Source: Alphaproteobacteria bacterium (GTDB lineage: Bacteria; Pseudomonadota; Alphaproteobacteria; UBA7887). Taken from it: a DNA stretch of 18,569 nt. A program made the translations under genes and the position numbers. The DNA lies in the NCBI GenBank assembly GCA_028289725.1, contig JANQOH010000018.1, positions 1 to 18,569 on the forward strand, given 5' to 3'. Positions 1 to 6,239 of the stretch are shown in pieces; the first letter of the stretch is position 1; the number at the start of each line of letters is the position of its first letter. Under the pieces are notes generated by a model. That model was not told the origin of the DNA and made no database searches. It saw nothing but the letters and a program-made list of their open reading frames with translations.

Positions 1-3
1 AGC

Positions 4-19
4 AAAAACGGACCGTCCG
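4..19 (-). terminator. Possible weak intrinsic terminator of the DUF6166-like gene
   Basis: Read on the minus strand just past the stop codon at 25-27, the sequence holds CGGACGGTCCG (positions 19-9) followed at once by five T (8-4). The arms CGGA/TCCG would leave a 3-nt loop. The stem is only 4 bp, so this is a marginal terminator. Its position and T-run are what support it. Confidence 0.3.
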
Positions 20-24
20 GACCA

Positions 25-348
25 TCAAGTCGGCAGATCAGCCAGCACCGCATCAATGTCCGCGCTGGTCATTTCCCAATCATTCTCGAAATTGGCGACC
101 GCCGCGCGCATGAAGGCGTCATGGAGCGCCAGCGCGCGTTGGTCGTCACCCAGATGATCGGCGAGCAGCGCCAAGGCGAGCTGGGCGGGCGCCGGACCCT
201 CATAAGTCCATTCGAAGCCCTCCGGCGACAAAGATTTGAGATCGAAACGCGGATCGAGATCTTTGCCGTCCACCGTCACGGATATGCCGTCGATCGTCCG
301 CTCGCCGAGATAGTGCTTCACCAAATCCCCACCTGAATGTTGCACCAA
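25..348 (-). CDS. DUF6166-like hypothetical protein
   Basis: A 107-residue soluble protein with no signal peptide or membrane segment. The N-terminal half has a short beta-rich pattern (HYLGERTIDGISVTVDG), then GFEWTYEGPAPAQLALALLADH at about residues 44-65, then a helical tail ending in a Trp-containing segment (ENDWEMTSADIDAVLADL). A GFEWxYxGxxPAQLALALL core is what I associate with the DUF6166 family, whose function is unknown. This assignment comes from memory of the family pattern. The start is uncertain: the frame opens with TTG at 346-348 followed directly by GTG at 343-345, with no clear Shine-Dalgarno for either. The neighbour on the other side is divergent, so this gene looks monocistronic. 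Moderate confidence that it is real; no function can be given. Confidence 0.72.
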   Translation of the reverse strand: MVQHSGGDLVKHYLGERTIDGISVTVDGKDLDPRFDLKSLSPEGFEWTYEGPAPAQLALALLADHLGDDQRALALHDAFMRAAVANFENDWEMTSADIDAVLADLPT

Positions 349-352
349 GGCT

Positions 353-370
353 AGACGCGTCTGATATATC
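353..370. promoter_or_regulatory. Adjacent perfect palindromes in a divergent intergenic region
   Basis: AGACGCGTCT (353-362) is a perfect 10-bp palindrome and is followed directly by GATATATC (363-370), a perfect 8-bp palindrome. They lie just upstream of the minus-strand DUF6166-like gene and about 90 bases before the plus-strand membrane protein. The AT-rich half could serve as a -10 element and the GC-rich half as an operator. This is inference from position only. Confidence 0.2.
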
Positions 371-448
371 TGTGAAGACTATTCGTAGGCCCCTAATCCG
401 GCGATGCGACAATGGCGGTTTGGGCGGCCCGCGGGACTGTCCGCTTCG

Positions 449-454
449 AGGAGG
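449..454 (+). promoter_or_regulatory. Strong Shine-Dalgarno that fixes a GTG start
   Basis: AGGAGG at 449-454 lies 7 bases before GTG 462-464. It is the best ribosome binding site in this region and selects the GTG over the in-frame ATG at 372, whose extra 30 residues are Arg/Gly/Cys-rich and unlike protein. Confidence 0.75.
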
Positions 455-461
455 ATGTGCG

Positions 462-647
462 GTGCCAAGTCACTTAAAGGCCATACTGTCCGCTATCGTT
501 TTGGTCGTCGCGGGGGTCGTGGTTTACCTCGAACGCCAAGCCGGCGCGATGGACGTGGCGTGGGTCGCCGGGTTCCTGGGTCTGTTTATGGTGTTTGCGG
601 TCTGGCTGTTCCCGGAGACGCGGAAGCAAAAGAACACACCGGAATAG
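462..647 (+). CDS. Small two-helix inner-membrane protein, unknown function
   Basis: A 61-residue protein starting at GTG 462, chosen because a perfect AGGAGG sits 7 bases upstream. It is nearly all membrane: a first hydrophobic helix at about residues 6-22 (AILSAIVLVVAGVVVYL), a short polar loop containing ERQAGAMD, and a second helix at about 33-53 (WVAGFLGLFMVFAVWLF). It ends in a charged tail, PETRKQKNTPE. The basic tail suggests a cytoplasmic C-terminus, with the N-terminus also inside. I do not recognise the family. Its neighbours (divergent DUF6166-like gene, convergent phosphatase) give no functional clue. It is too short for homology by eye, but the start signal and the clean two-helix layout make it a credible gene. 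Confidence is in its existence only. Confidence 0.65.
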   Translation: MPSHLKAILSAIVLVVAGVVVYLERQAGAMDVAWVAGFLGLFMVFAVWLFPETRKQKNTPE

Positions 648-674
648 CCGGATGCACTTAGGACGTCCGCCGCG

Positions 675-1223
675 TCATCCGATCTTGGTTTCCAATTGTT
701 TGCCGTGATTGACGAGTTCTAGACCGGTCGGCGAAACTTCAAACGCCCATTGCGAGCAATTGTCCGGCCAAAATATCACCAGCCGATCATCCTTCATCGC
801 CGCGCCGGCGGCGATATTGATCACCATAAAATGCGTCACGACGGCAGTGTCTTCGGACACCGCGCCCAAAACGTCGAGAATTTCCTGGCGCCAGGTTGCG
901 ACGCCTTCGCCCAGCTGATCCCAGCGCTTGTCCATCGCGCCGCGCAGCCAAGCGGCACGCTCCTCAAGATTTTTCGTGGGCGACGGAATCTCCGTTACGC
1001 GGGGTTCAATTGACGCGTTCACATTCCAACTGCGTTCAAGGGGCGCGATGGTTTCCCGGGCGCGTTGAAGCGGGCTTGATATCAGTGCGAGGGGGCCTTT
1101 CGGCGACATGACATCCGACATGGCCGCCGCCTGGTCGTGTCCCAAGGCGTCGAGACCAGGGTCCATAGACTCGCCAAAACCTTGTGCGGCGTTGCCATGC
1201 CGTATCAAGTAGATCAATGCCAT
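675..1223 (-). CDS. Histidine phosphatase family protein (phosphoglycerate-mutase fold)
   Basis: A 182-residue cytoplasmic protein of the histidine phosphatase superfamily. It opens with LIYLIRHGNA, the RHG signature with the phospho-accepting His9. The second Arg lies in SSPLQRARET (about R54), a likely acid is E78 in RVTEIP, and the second catalytic His is H131 in VVTHFMVIN. All core residues are therefore present. The length is like SixA and other short branch members, but the substrate (phosphoprotein, sugar phosphate or nucleotide) cannot be read from sequence. The ATG at 1221-1223 has a GGAG about 12 bases upstream. It begins 9 bases after the stop of the MFS transporter on the same strand, so the two are probably co-transcribed, with this gene second. 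Confidence 0.9.
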   Translation of the reverse strand: MALIYLIRHGNAAQGFGESMDPGLDALGHDQAAAMSDVMSPKGPLALISSPLQRARETIAPLERSWNVNASIEPRVTEIPSPTKNLEERAAWLRGAMDKRWDQLGEGVATWRQEILDVLGAVSEDTAVVTHFMVINIAAGAAMKDDRLVIFWPDNCSQWAFEVSPTGLELVNHGKQLETKIG

Positions 1224-1232
1224 ACTAACGTT

Positions 1233-2879
1233 TTACTCCGTACTGGCGGTCTCTAACGGCCGGCCAAGAAAAAGGAATGCGATCAAAGAGGCCGCGCAAG
1301 CACATGCCGCGGACACGACCATGCTCGCTTCGAATCCATTTAAGAATGAAGTATCAATTAGTCGTTTGAGCGCTTCCGCGGTATCGGCCGACAGGCCCAC
1401 CGGTATTGGCAGGCCAGCAAGGTTTCGCGCGCCTTCAAGAAGGGCGGTCGCGGTCGTGTCGTCGACGGCTAAGTCGCTGAGGCCGGTCCGCAAGCCCTGT
1501 GTGAACAGCGTCGCCGCTAGTGCACCGACCACGGCAACCGCCACTAGGCCGGCGAGCCGGCTGGCCGCATTGTTGATTCCTGAGGCGACACCGGCGTCGT
1601 GTTCCGGCACGGCGTTCATGACCGCGGTGGTCAGCGGTGCGACACTGATCGTCAGGCCAACCGCAAGGAGAAAGATCGGGCCAAACACGCCGTTCCAATA
1701 ACCGCCCGAAAGCCCGGTCCATGCCAGCCAGGCGCACGAGGCCGCGACAATCAATGGGCCGGTGACCAAGGGCACGCGGGGACCGACTTTGTCGATCAAC
1801 CGTCCGGCGAGGCTCGAAAACAGGCCCATAACCAGCCCAAATGGCAGCAGGGCCATACCCGTCTCAAGCGCCGTATAGCCTTGCAGTTGAATCAAGTTGA
1901 ACGGCACAAGAAACAGCATGCCGCTCAGGGCAAAGTAGAGAAAAAGCGTGATCAAATTGGCCGCGCTAAAGCGCGCGGAGCGGAAGAGCGACAGCGGCAT
2001 CATCGGTGCGCGGACGCGGCCTTCGACAATCACGAACGCCACCAGGGCGATGACGCCGAGCCCAAGCGATCCGGAGACCATAAGATCGGCGACGCCACGC
2101 TCGGGCCATGCGGTCAGGCCATAAGTCAAAGCCCCTAGGCCGATCACGACGAGCGCGGTCCCCGAGAGATCGAGGCTGGCCGCAGTGGCGCTGTCCCGAC
2201 TTTCCGGCACATAACGGGCGGCCAACCAGAGCGTCAGGGCGGCGATCGGCAGATTGATCCAAAACACGGCACGCCAAGACAGGAGATCGATAAAGGCGCC
2301 GCCGAGCACCGGGCCGAGCGCGGTGGTCAGCGCGGCAAAGCCCGCCCATAGCCCGATCGCGCGGCCCCGCTGATCCTGGGGAAAGGACGCCGCGATAATG
2401 GCGAGGCTTTGCGGCACAAGCAGCGCCCCGCCGACGCCTTGTAAAGCCCGTGCGGCAATCAGGCTCGTGGCGTTTGGCGCCAGTCCGCACAGCACGGAGG
2501 CGACGGCGAACAACGAAATACCGATCATGAATATGCGGCGGCGTCCCACCCGATCGCCCAATGCACCGCCGACCAGGATCAAGGCGCCGAGCAACAAGGT
2601 GTAGACGTTCACCACCCACTGGAGCTCGCCGAACGTGGCGTTGACCGAACTTTGGATCGCCGGCAAGGCGATATGGACGACGGTGCCGTCAATAAAAGCC
2701 ATTGCGGAGCCCAATATGGTCGCGGCCAATACGAAGCGCCTGTGCGCTTCAGGGCAGGGGGCGTCGCAGTCGCGCTCACCCGCCGATGTGCCTTGCGGGC
2801 ACCAAGGGCGATGGAGGGCGGGCGCAAGACGGCGCTGACCTGGTTCTCCCGGCTTCTCAACCAATTCCGATGTGGCCAC
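1233..2879 (-). CDS. MFS efflux transporter, DHA2 (EmrB/QacA) type, 14 TM helices
   Basis: An inner-membrane proton-drug antiporter of the 14-helix DHA2 family. From the GTG at 2877-2879 it is 548 residues. A cytosolic tail of about 48 residues carries three Cys (C27, C38, C42). Then come the D1 motif in TM1 (FIDGTVVHIALPAI, about 62-75, with His where Asn is usual), motif A (GGALGDRVGRRRIF, about 104-117), motif B with R144 (ARALQGVGGALLVPQ) and motif C (ALGPVLGG, about 187-194). Hydrophobic helices continue to the C-terminus. The GTG start is preferred because GGAGGT (2890-2885) lies 5 bases upstream; the longer frame begins at a TTG that itself overlaps this ribosome site. The partner phosphatase follows 9 bases after the stop. 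The substrate is unknown; export of a toxic compound is the usual role in this family. Confidence 0.92.
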   Translation of the reverse strand: MATSELVEKPGEPGQRRLAPALHRPWCPQGTSAGERDCDAPCPEAHRRFVLAATILGSAMAFIDGTVVHIALPAIQSSVNATFGELQWVVNVYTLLLGALILVGGALGDRVGRRRIFMIGISLFAVASVLCGLAPNATSLIAARALQGVGGALLVPQSLAIIAASFPQDQRGRAIGLWAGFAALTTALGPVLGGAFIDLLSWRAVFWINLPIAALTLWLAARYVPESRDSATAASLDLSGTALVVIGLGALTYGLTAWPERGVADLMVSGSLGLGVIALVAFVIVEGRVRAPMMPLSLFRSARFSAANLITLFLYFALSGMLFLVPFNLIQLQGYTALETGMALLPFGLVMGLFSSLAGRLIDKVGPRVPLVTGPLIVAASCAWLAWTGLSGGYWNGVFGPIFLLAVGLTISVAPLTTAVMNAVPEHDAGVASGINNAASRLAGLVAVAVVGALAATLFTQGLRTGLSDLAVDDTTATALLEGARNLAGLPIPVGLSADTAEALKRLIDTSFLNGFEASMVVSAACACAASLIAFLFLGRPLETASTE

Positions 2880-2884
2880 GCGAC

Positions 2885-2890
2885 ACCTCC
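2885..2890 (-). promoter_or_regulatory. Shine-Dalgarno that fixes the MFS start
   Basis: On the minus strand GGAGGT (2890-2885) precedes GTG 2879-2877 by 5 bases. A start at the upstream TTG (2894) would bury this site inside the coding sequence, so the GTG is preferred. Confidence 0.7.
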
Positions 2891-2898
2891 GCAATGCT

Positions 2899-2980
2899 GG
2901 CCATGATCCTATGTCGAAACGCGATGGCGATCGAATGGCATTCCGGCCACCGGGTGCGATAGTCTGGCGGCCATGATCCT
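2899..2980. repeat. 12-bp direct repeat and palindrome between divergent MFS and cupin genes
   Basis: GGCCATGATCCT occurs at 2899-2910 and again at 2969-2980, 70 bases apart; the second copy contains the cupin ATG (2973). Between them lies GAATG-G-CATTC (2933-2943), a 5+1+5 palindrome. The whole sits in the 93-bp region from which the MFS and cupin genes diverge. It could be a regulator binding region or the trace of a small duplication. No regulator gene lies next to it. Confidence 0.4.
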
Positions 2981-3725
2981 GGGTTTATCAGCTCGCGCGG
3001 CCGCAGACCGGCGCCATCCCATCGACGTGCATGGCCAGACTTACTATTTGAGCGGCTACGTCGGATACACGCCTGTGCGCGGCACCTATGTCGAGGGCAA
3101 CGAGAAAAACGATGACGGAAAGCCGCAGGGCTTCTTGGTCGAACAGCCGCCCGGCTCGGTGACACCGCCACATTTCCACGAAGTCGATCAGTTTCAAGTC
3201 TTTGTTGGCGGCGATGGTCGGATCGGCAAGCACGATGCGGCACCGATTTCAGTTCATTTCGCGGCTGGCCACACGCCATACGGCCCAATTGCCGCAGGCG
3301 ATAAGGGCGTCACTTATTTTTCATTGCGGGCCGGTTTCGATCCGGGCGCTAAGTATATGCCGGCCCAACGCGCCAAATTACGCCCAGGTCCGAGGCGGTC
3401 GCGCTTATCCAAGCCGATATTGCAAGACGACGGAGATCGGCTGGCGCGTGTAACGGAACCAACGCGCGACGTTCTTATCGAACCCGAGTCGGATGGTCTT
3501 GCGGCCTACGTGGTGCGATTGGGGCCTGAATGTAGGACGGACTTGCCCGACCCCAGCGAAAGCGGCGGTCAATACCTGCTTGTGAGCACTGGCACATTGA
3601 GCTACGTCGGCGATTTGTTTGAGCGCTTGTCCTGCTTGTTCGTCTCGGCGGACGAAGGAGCCATGAACGCGGTTGCCGGTCCGGACGGGCTTGTGTTGCT
3701 GGTTCTTCAATTTCCCAAGCCGTGA
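2973..3725 (+). CDS. Two-domain cupin protein
   Basis: A 250-residue cytoplasmic protein. The first domain carries a cupin motif 1: G61, then PPHFHEVDQFQVFVGG with H67 and H69, and Gln73 near the place where a metal-binding Glu is usual. Motif 2 is seen as GHTPYGPI with H100. The second half (about residues 175-250) looks like a second, degenerate cupin barrel (GGQYLLVSTGTLSYVG, then LFVSADEGAMNAVAGPDGLVLLVLQFP) without the metal-binding His pair. Family knowledge allows a dioxygenase, isomerase or sensor role; none can be chosen here. The ATG at 2973 has only a weak purine stretch before it, so the start is uncertain. Its stop overlaps the first possible start of the P450 gene (GTGA at 3722-3725), implying translational coupling and a shared pathway. 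Confidence 0.85.
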   Translation: MILGLSARAAADRRHPIDVHGQTYYLSGYVGYTPVRGTYVEGNEKNDDGKPQGFLVEQPPGSVTPPHFHEVDQFQVFVGGDGRIGKHDAAPISVHFAAGHTPYGPIAAGDKGVTYFSLRAGFDPGAKYMPAQRAKLRPGPRRSRLSKPILQDDGDRLARVTEPTRDVLIEPESDGLAAYVVRLGPECRTDLPDPSESGGQYLLVSTGTLSYVGDLFERLSCLFVSADEGAMNAVAGPDGLVLLVLQFPKP

Positions 3726-4990
3726 GAGAGAAGGAAGCCGTGGCGGTCGGACACATTGATCACGATATGAGCCGAGACGATATGGCCGCGCTGGCCGATG
3801 GGTTCGATCTCCGGACGCTGCCGGCGGACTTCTACGACAACCCATTCCGGTATTATGACGCACTGCGCACGACCGCGCCGGTCAAGCGTCTGCCCGACGG
3901 CGGGTATTTTCTGTCGCGCTACGCCGATTGTTTGGCGGTGTACAAGGATCCGATCACCTTCAGCTCGGACAAGAAGGCCGAGTTCAAGCCGAAATACGGC
4001 GATTCACCGCTTTACGAACATCACACGACCAGCCTGGTTTTCAATGATCCGCCGTTGCACACCCGTGTCCGGCGCTTGATCGCCGGAGCGCTGACGCCGC
4101 GCGCGATTGCCGCGATGGAACCTGATTTGATCGCCTTGGTGGACCGTTTGTTGGACGCAATGGCGGAGCGGAGATCGGTCGACCTGATTGAGGATTTTGC
4201 GGCCGCGATCCCGGTTGAAGTGATTGGCAATCTGCTGGGTGTGCCGCACGCCGAGCGTGATCCGTTGCGCGGTTGGTCGCTTGCAATCCTTGGCGCGCTC
4301 GAACCGAAAATCACCACAGCCCAGTTCGATGCCGGCAATCAGGCGGTGACCGATTTTCTCGCATATCTCGAGATATTGGTGTCGGACCGGCGGAATAAGC
4401 CGCGCGATCCAGAAAAGGATGTGCTCACGCGGCTCATTCAGGGCGACGAAACCGGTGAGAAGCTGTCTGAAACGGAGCTTCTGCAAAACTGCATCTTCAT
4501 TCTCAACGCCGGTCACGAGACCACGACAAATCTCATCGGCAATAGCTTGGTCAGCCTTTGCGAGTGGCCCGACGAGCGGCGCCGCCTGATCGAAGAGCCC
4601 GCGCTCATGGGCACGGCGGTCGAAGAGTTTCTGCGTTTCGAAAGCTCGAACCAGCTTGGCAATCGTAGCGTGACGCGGCCGGTCGAAATTGGCGGCATCG
4701 AGATGGCGCCGGGAACGCTGATCCACATCGGTATCGGCGCGGCGAACCGAGACCCGGACGAGTTCGGGGAACCGCACCGGCTCGATATCGCGCGAACGCC
4801 GAACCGCCATCTCGCCTTTGGCAGCGGTGTGCATCGGTGCGTTGGATTACCGCTGGCGCGCATTGAGGGCCAAATCGCTATATCTCGGTTTTTGGCGCGT
4901 TTTCCAGACTATCAGCTCACGGCGCCGGCGGTTCGAAGCCAGCGCGCGCGGTTCCGTGGCCACACGGCCATTCCCGCACAATTGGCCTAA
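3722..4990 (+). CDS. Cytochrome P450
   Basis: A soluble bacterial P450 of up to 422 residues with every diagnostic element. These are the C-helix segment NDPPLHTRVRRLI (108-120), the I-helix oxygen-activation motif AGHETT (263-268), the K-helix ExxR (E302-R305) and the heme loop FGSGVHRCVGLPLAR with the thiolate ligand Cys373 (codon 4838-4840). It would mono-oxygenate an unknown substrate using separate ferredoxin and reductase partners, which are not in this window. The outermost start, GTG 3722, overlaps the cupin stop (GTGA). A second GTG at 3740 has AAGGA 4 bases upstream, and ATG 3767 is also possible; the first 15-20 residues are unlike the conserved core. It forms a two-gene unit with the cupin. 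Substrate class and CYP family are not assigned. Confidence 0.95.
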   Translation: MREKEAVAVGHIDHDMSRDDMAALADGFDLRTLPADFYDNPFRYYDALRTTAPVKRLPDGGYFLSRYADCLAVYKDPITFSSDKKAEFKPKYGDSPLYEHHTTSLVFNDPPLHTRVRRLIAGALTPRAIAAMEPDLIALVDRLLDAMAERRSVDLIEDFAAAIPVEVIGNLLGVPHAERDPLRGWSLAILGALEPKITTAQFDAGNQAVTDFLAYLEILVSDRRNKPRDPEKDVLTRLIQGDETGEKLSETELLQNCIFILNAGHETTTNLIGNSLVSLCEWPDERRRLIEEPALMGTAVEEFLRFESSNQLGNRSVTRPVEIGGIEMAPGTLIHIGIGAANRDPDEFGEPHRLDIARTPNRHLAFGSGVHRCVGLPLARIEGQIAISRFLARFPDYQLTAPAVRSQRARFRGHTAIPAQLA

Positions 4991-5043
4991 CTCAATTCTG
5001 AGCGGTATTATATTACCGTATTTCTAACTTATTGCTTTTTAGC

Positions 5044-5083
5044 GATAATTCCCATTGACGACGCAATAGGCGCGGGTCTACAA
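5044..5083 (+). promoter_or_regulatory. Candidate promoter elements for rplM-rpsI
   Basis: Two alternatives are visible. GATAAT (5044-5049) matches the -10 consensus at five of six positions but has no good -35. TTGACG (5055-5060) is a good -35, with TACAAG (5079-5084) or TCTACA (5077-5082) 18 or 16 bases on. The first would place the whole hairpin-rich leader in the RNA; the second would start transcription inside it. The sequence alone does not decide. Confidence 0.35.
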
Positions 5084-5141
5084 GGCGCCCTCGACCGTGT
5101 GGGCGCCGCCTGGCAGCGGTCGAAATCTATCTCCCAGATAG
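5084..5141 (+). promoter_or_regulatory. Structured 5' leader of rplM (possible r-protein regulatory RNA)
   Basis: Three perfect inverted repeats lie in the 70 bases before the rplM start. S1: GGCGCCC (5084-5090) with GGGCGCC (5101-5107). S2: TCGACCG (5091-5097) with CGGTCGA (5117-5123). S3: CTATCT (5127-5132), loop CCC, AGATAG (5136-5141). The 5' arm of S2 lies in the loop of S1 and its 3' arm lies beyond S1, so S1 and S2 are either exclusive alternatives or an H-type pseudoknot. The 3' arm of S3 runs into the only purine stretch that could be the ribosome binding site (AGG at 5140-5142). This layout fits feedback control by a ribosomal protein, but that is inference. Confidence 0.45.
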
Positions 5142-5152
5142 GCGTAAGCGCG

Positions 5153-5617
5153 ATGAAAACCTTTTCCGCCAAACCGGCCGATGTGACCAAGGGCTGGTTT
5201 TTGATCGATGCCGAGGATGTGGTGCTCGGCCGTCTCGCCAGCATTGTGGCGACGCGGCTGCGTGGCAAACACAAACCGACCTACACGCCACATATTGATT
5301 GCGGTGACAACATCATCGTGATCAACGCCGAGAAGGTGAAGCTGACCGGCGCCAAGCACGACAAGAAGGTTCATTATTGGCACACCGGCTATCCGGGCGG
5401 AATCAAGAGCCGCACCTATGGCCAGTTGCTTGAAGGTAAACATCCCGAGCGCGTGGTCGAAAAGGCGATCGAGCGCATGGTCCCGCGTGGACCGCTCGGC
5501 CGGGAACAAATGCGCAAGCTGCACGTATATGTCGGGTCCGAACATCCGCACGAGGCACAGAAGCCTGAGGTGCTCGACCTGGCCGCAATGAACCCGAAGA
5601 ATAAGAGGAGCGCCTAA
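5153..5617 (+). CDS. rplM: Large-subunit ribosomal protein L13 (uL13)
   Basis: L13 is an early-assembly 50S protein that binds 23S rRNA. The 154-residue product is the usual length for alphaproteobacteria. It begins MKTFSAKPADVTKGWFLIDA and contains the family blocks VLGRLASIVATRLRGKHKP, TPHIDCGDNIIVINAEKV, HYWHTGYPGG and the region MVPRGPLGREQMRKLHVYVG. The frame is open up to 5099, but those 18 residues do not belong to L13, so ATG 5153 is the start. Only a weak AGGCG (5140-5144) precedes it, and it is partly covered by a predicted hairpin. rpsI follows after 2 bases, the standard rplM-rpsI operon. Confidence 0.98.
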   Translation: MKTFSAKPADVTKGWFLIDAEDVVLGRLASIVATRLRGKHKPTYTPHIDCGDNIIVINAEKVKLTGAKHDKKVHYWHTGYPGGIKSRTYGQLLEGKHPERVVEKAIERMVPRGPLGREQMRKLHVYVGSEHPHEAQKPEVLDLAAMNPKNKRSA

Positions 5618-5619
5618 TC

Positions 5620-6117
5620 ATGGCCGAAGAGAAAAAAGGCCTCGAAGACCTCAAAGAGGTTGTCGCTCCCGCCGGCGCTGAACCGGCCGCGGCTGAGGAG
5701 CCGGTGGTCGCCGAGCCGCAAATCGACGAATTCAATCGCGCCTATGCGACCGGCAAGCGCAAGAACGCCGTGGCCCGCGTGTGGATTAAGCCGGGTGCCG
5801 GCAAGGTCACGGTAAACGGCCGCGATGAGGAAAAGTTCTTTGCACGCCCCGTGCTGCGCATGATTTTGCGTCAGCCGTTTCAGGCGGCGGACCGCGACGG
5901 TCAATACGACGTCATGTGCACTGTTTCGGGCGGTGGTTTGTCGGGCCAGGCGGGCGCCGTCCGCCACGGCATTAGCCGCGCGCTCGTGCGATATGAGCCG
6001 ACGCTTCGCCCGTTGTTGAAGAAGGGCGGCTTCCTGACGCGTGACTCGCGCGTTGTGGAGCGAAAGAAGTACGGCAAGCCGAAAGCGCGCAAGAGCTTCC
6101 AGTTCTCGAAACGCTGA
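5620..6117 (+). CDS. rpsI: Small-subunit ribosomal protein S9 (uS9)
   Basis: S9 is a 30S head protein whose C-terminal tail reaches the P-site tRNA. The 165 residues comprise an acidic, Ala/Pro/Glu-rich N-terminal extension of about 40 residues, usual in alphaproteobacteria. The S9 core follows: YATGKRKNAVARVWIKPG, VTVNGRDEEKFF, then GGGLSGQAGAVRHGISRALV. The basic tail ends in RKSFQFSKR, the S9 hallmark that contacts tRNA. ATG 5620 has GAGGAG (5605-5610) 9 bases upstream, overlapping the end of rplM, so the pair is translated from one message. A strong intrinsic terminator follows, ending the operon. Confidence 0.98.
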   Translation: MAEEKKGLEDLKEVVAPAGAEPAAAEEPVVAEPQIDEFNRAYATGKRKNAVARVWIKPGAGKVTVNGRDEEKFFARPVLRMILRQPFQAADRDGQYDVMCTVSGGGLSGQAGAVRHGISRALVRYEPTLRPLLKKGGFLTRDSRVVERKKYGKPKARKSFQFSKR

Positions 6118-6141
6118 TCCAGGGCATATTCCCGACGAAAC

Positions 6142-6170
6142 AAGGGCGCCCGCGATCGGGCGCCCTTTTT
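6142..6170 (+). terminator. Strong intrinsic terminator after rpsI
   Basis: AAGGGCGCCCG (6142-6152), loop CGAT, CGGGCGCCCTT (6157-6167) gives an 11-bp perfect stem with a 4-nt loop, running into TTTTT (6166-6170). It lies 25 bases after the rpsI stop and ends the rplM-rpsI transcript. It separates that operon from argC. Confidence 0.93.
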
Positions 6171-6225
6171 GGTATTGGACCATATAGAATCTAGATGCCT
6201 GAGCCCTGTCCGGGTAAACAGGATT

Positions 6226-6231
6226 GAGGAG
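6226..6231 (+). promoter_or_regulatory. Shine-Dalgarno that fixes the argC start
   Basis: GAGGAG (6226-6231) lies 8 bases before ATG 6240. A start at the in-frame GTG 6231 would overlap this site, so the ATG is preferred. Confidence 0.75.
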
Positions 6232-6239
6232 TGTGTGAC

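Noticed and set aside
649..681. CGGATG/CATCCG inverted repeat between the small membrane protein and the phosphatase, enclosing GGACGTCC
   Set aside because: The loop is 21 bases, there is no T-run, and one arm lies in the phosphatase stop region. A terminator is possible but not supported.
4004..4834. A 276-codon open frame on the minus strand inside the P450 gene
   Set aside because: It is a shadow of the P450 coding frame, with Arg/His/Gln-rich composition and no domain.
5003..5018. CGGTA/TACCG hairpin after the P450 stop as a terminator
   Set aside because: The stem is 5 bp with an AT loop, and the T-run comes about 18 bases later, so it is too weak to call.
5099..5152. An 18-residue N-terminal extension of L13
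   Set aside because: The residues do not resemble L13, the leader here is made of inverted repeats, and ATG 5153 begins the conserved MKTF start.
6205..6222. CCTGT/ACAGG hairpin in the argC leader as arginine-responsive control
   Set aside because: It is only 5 bp with an 8-base loop and does not match any regulator site I can name.
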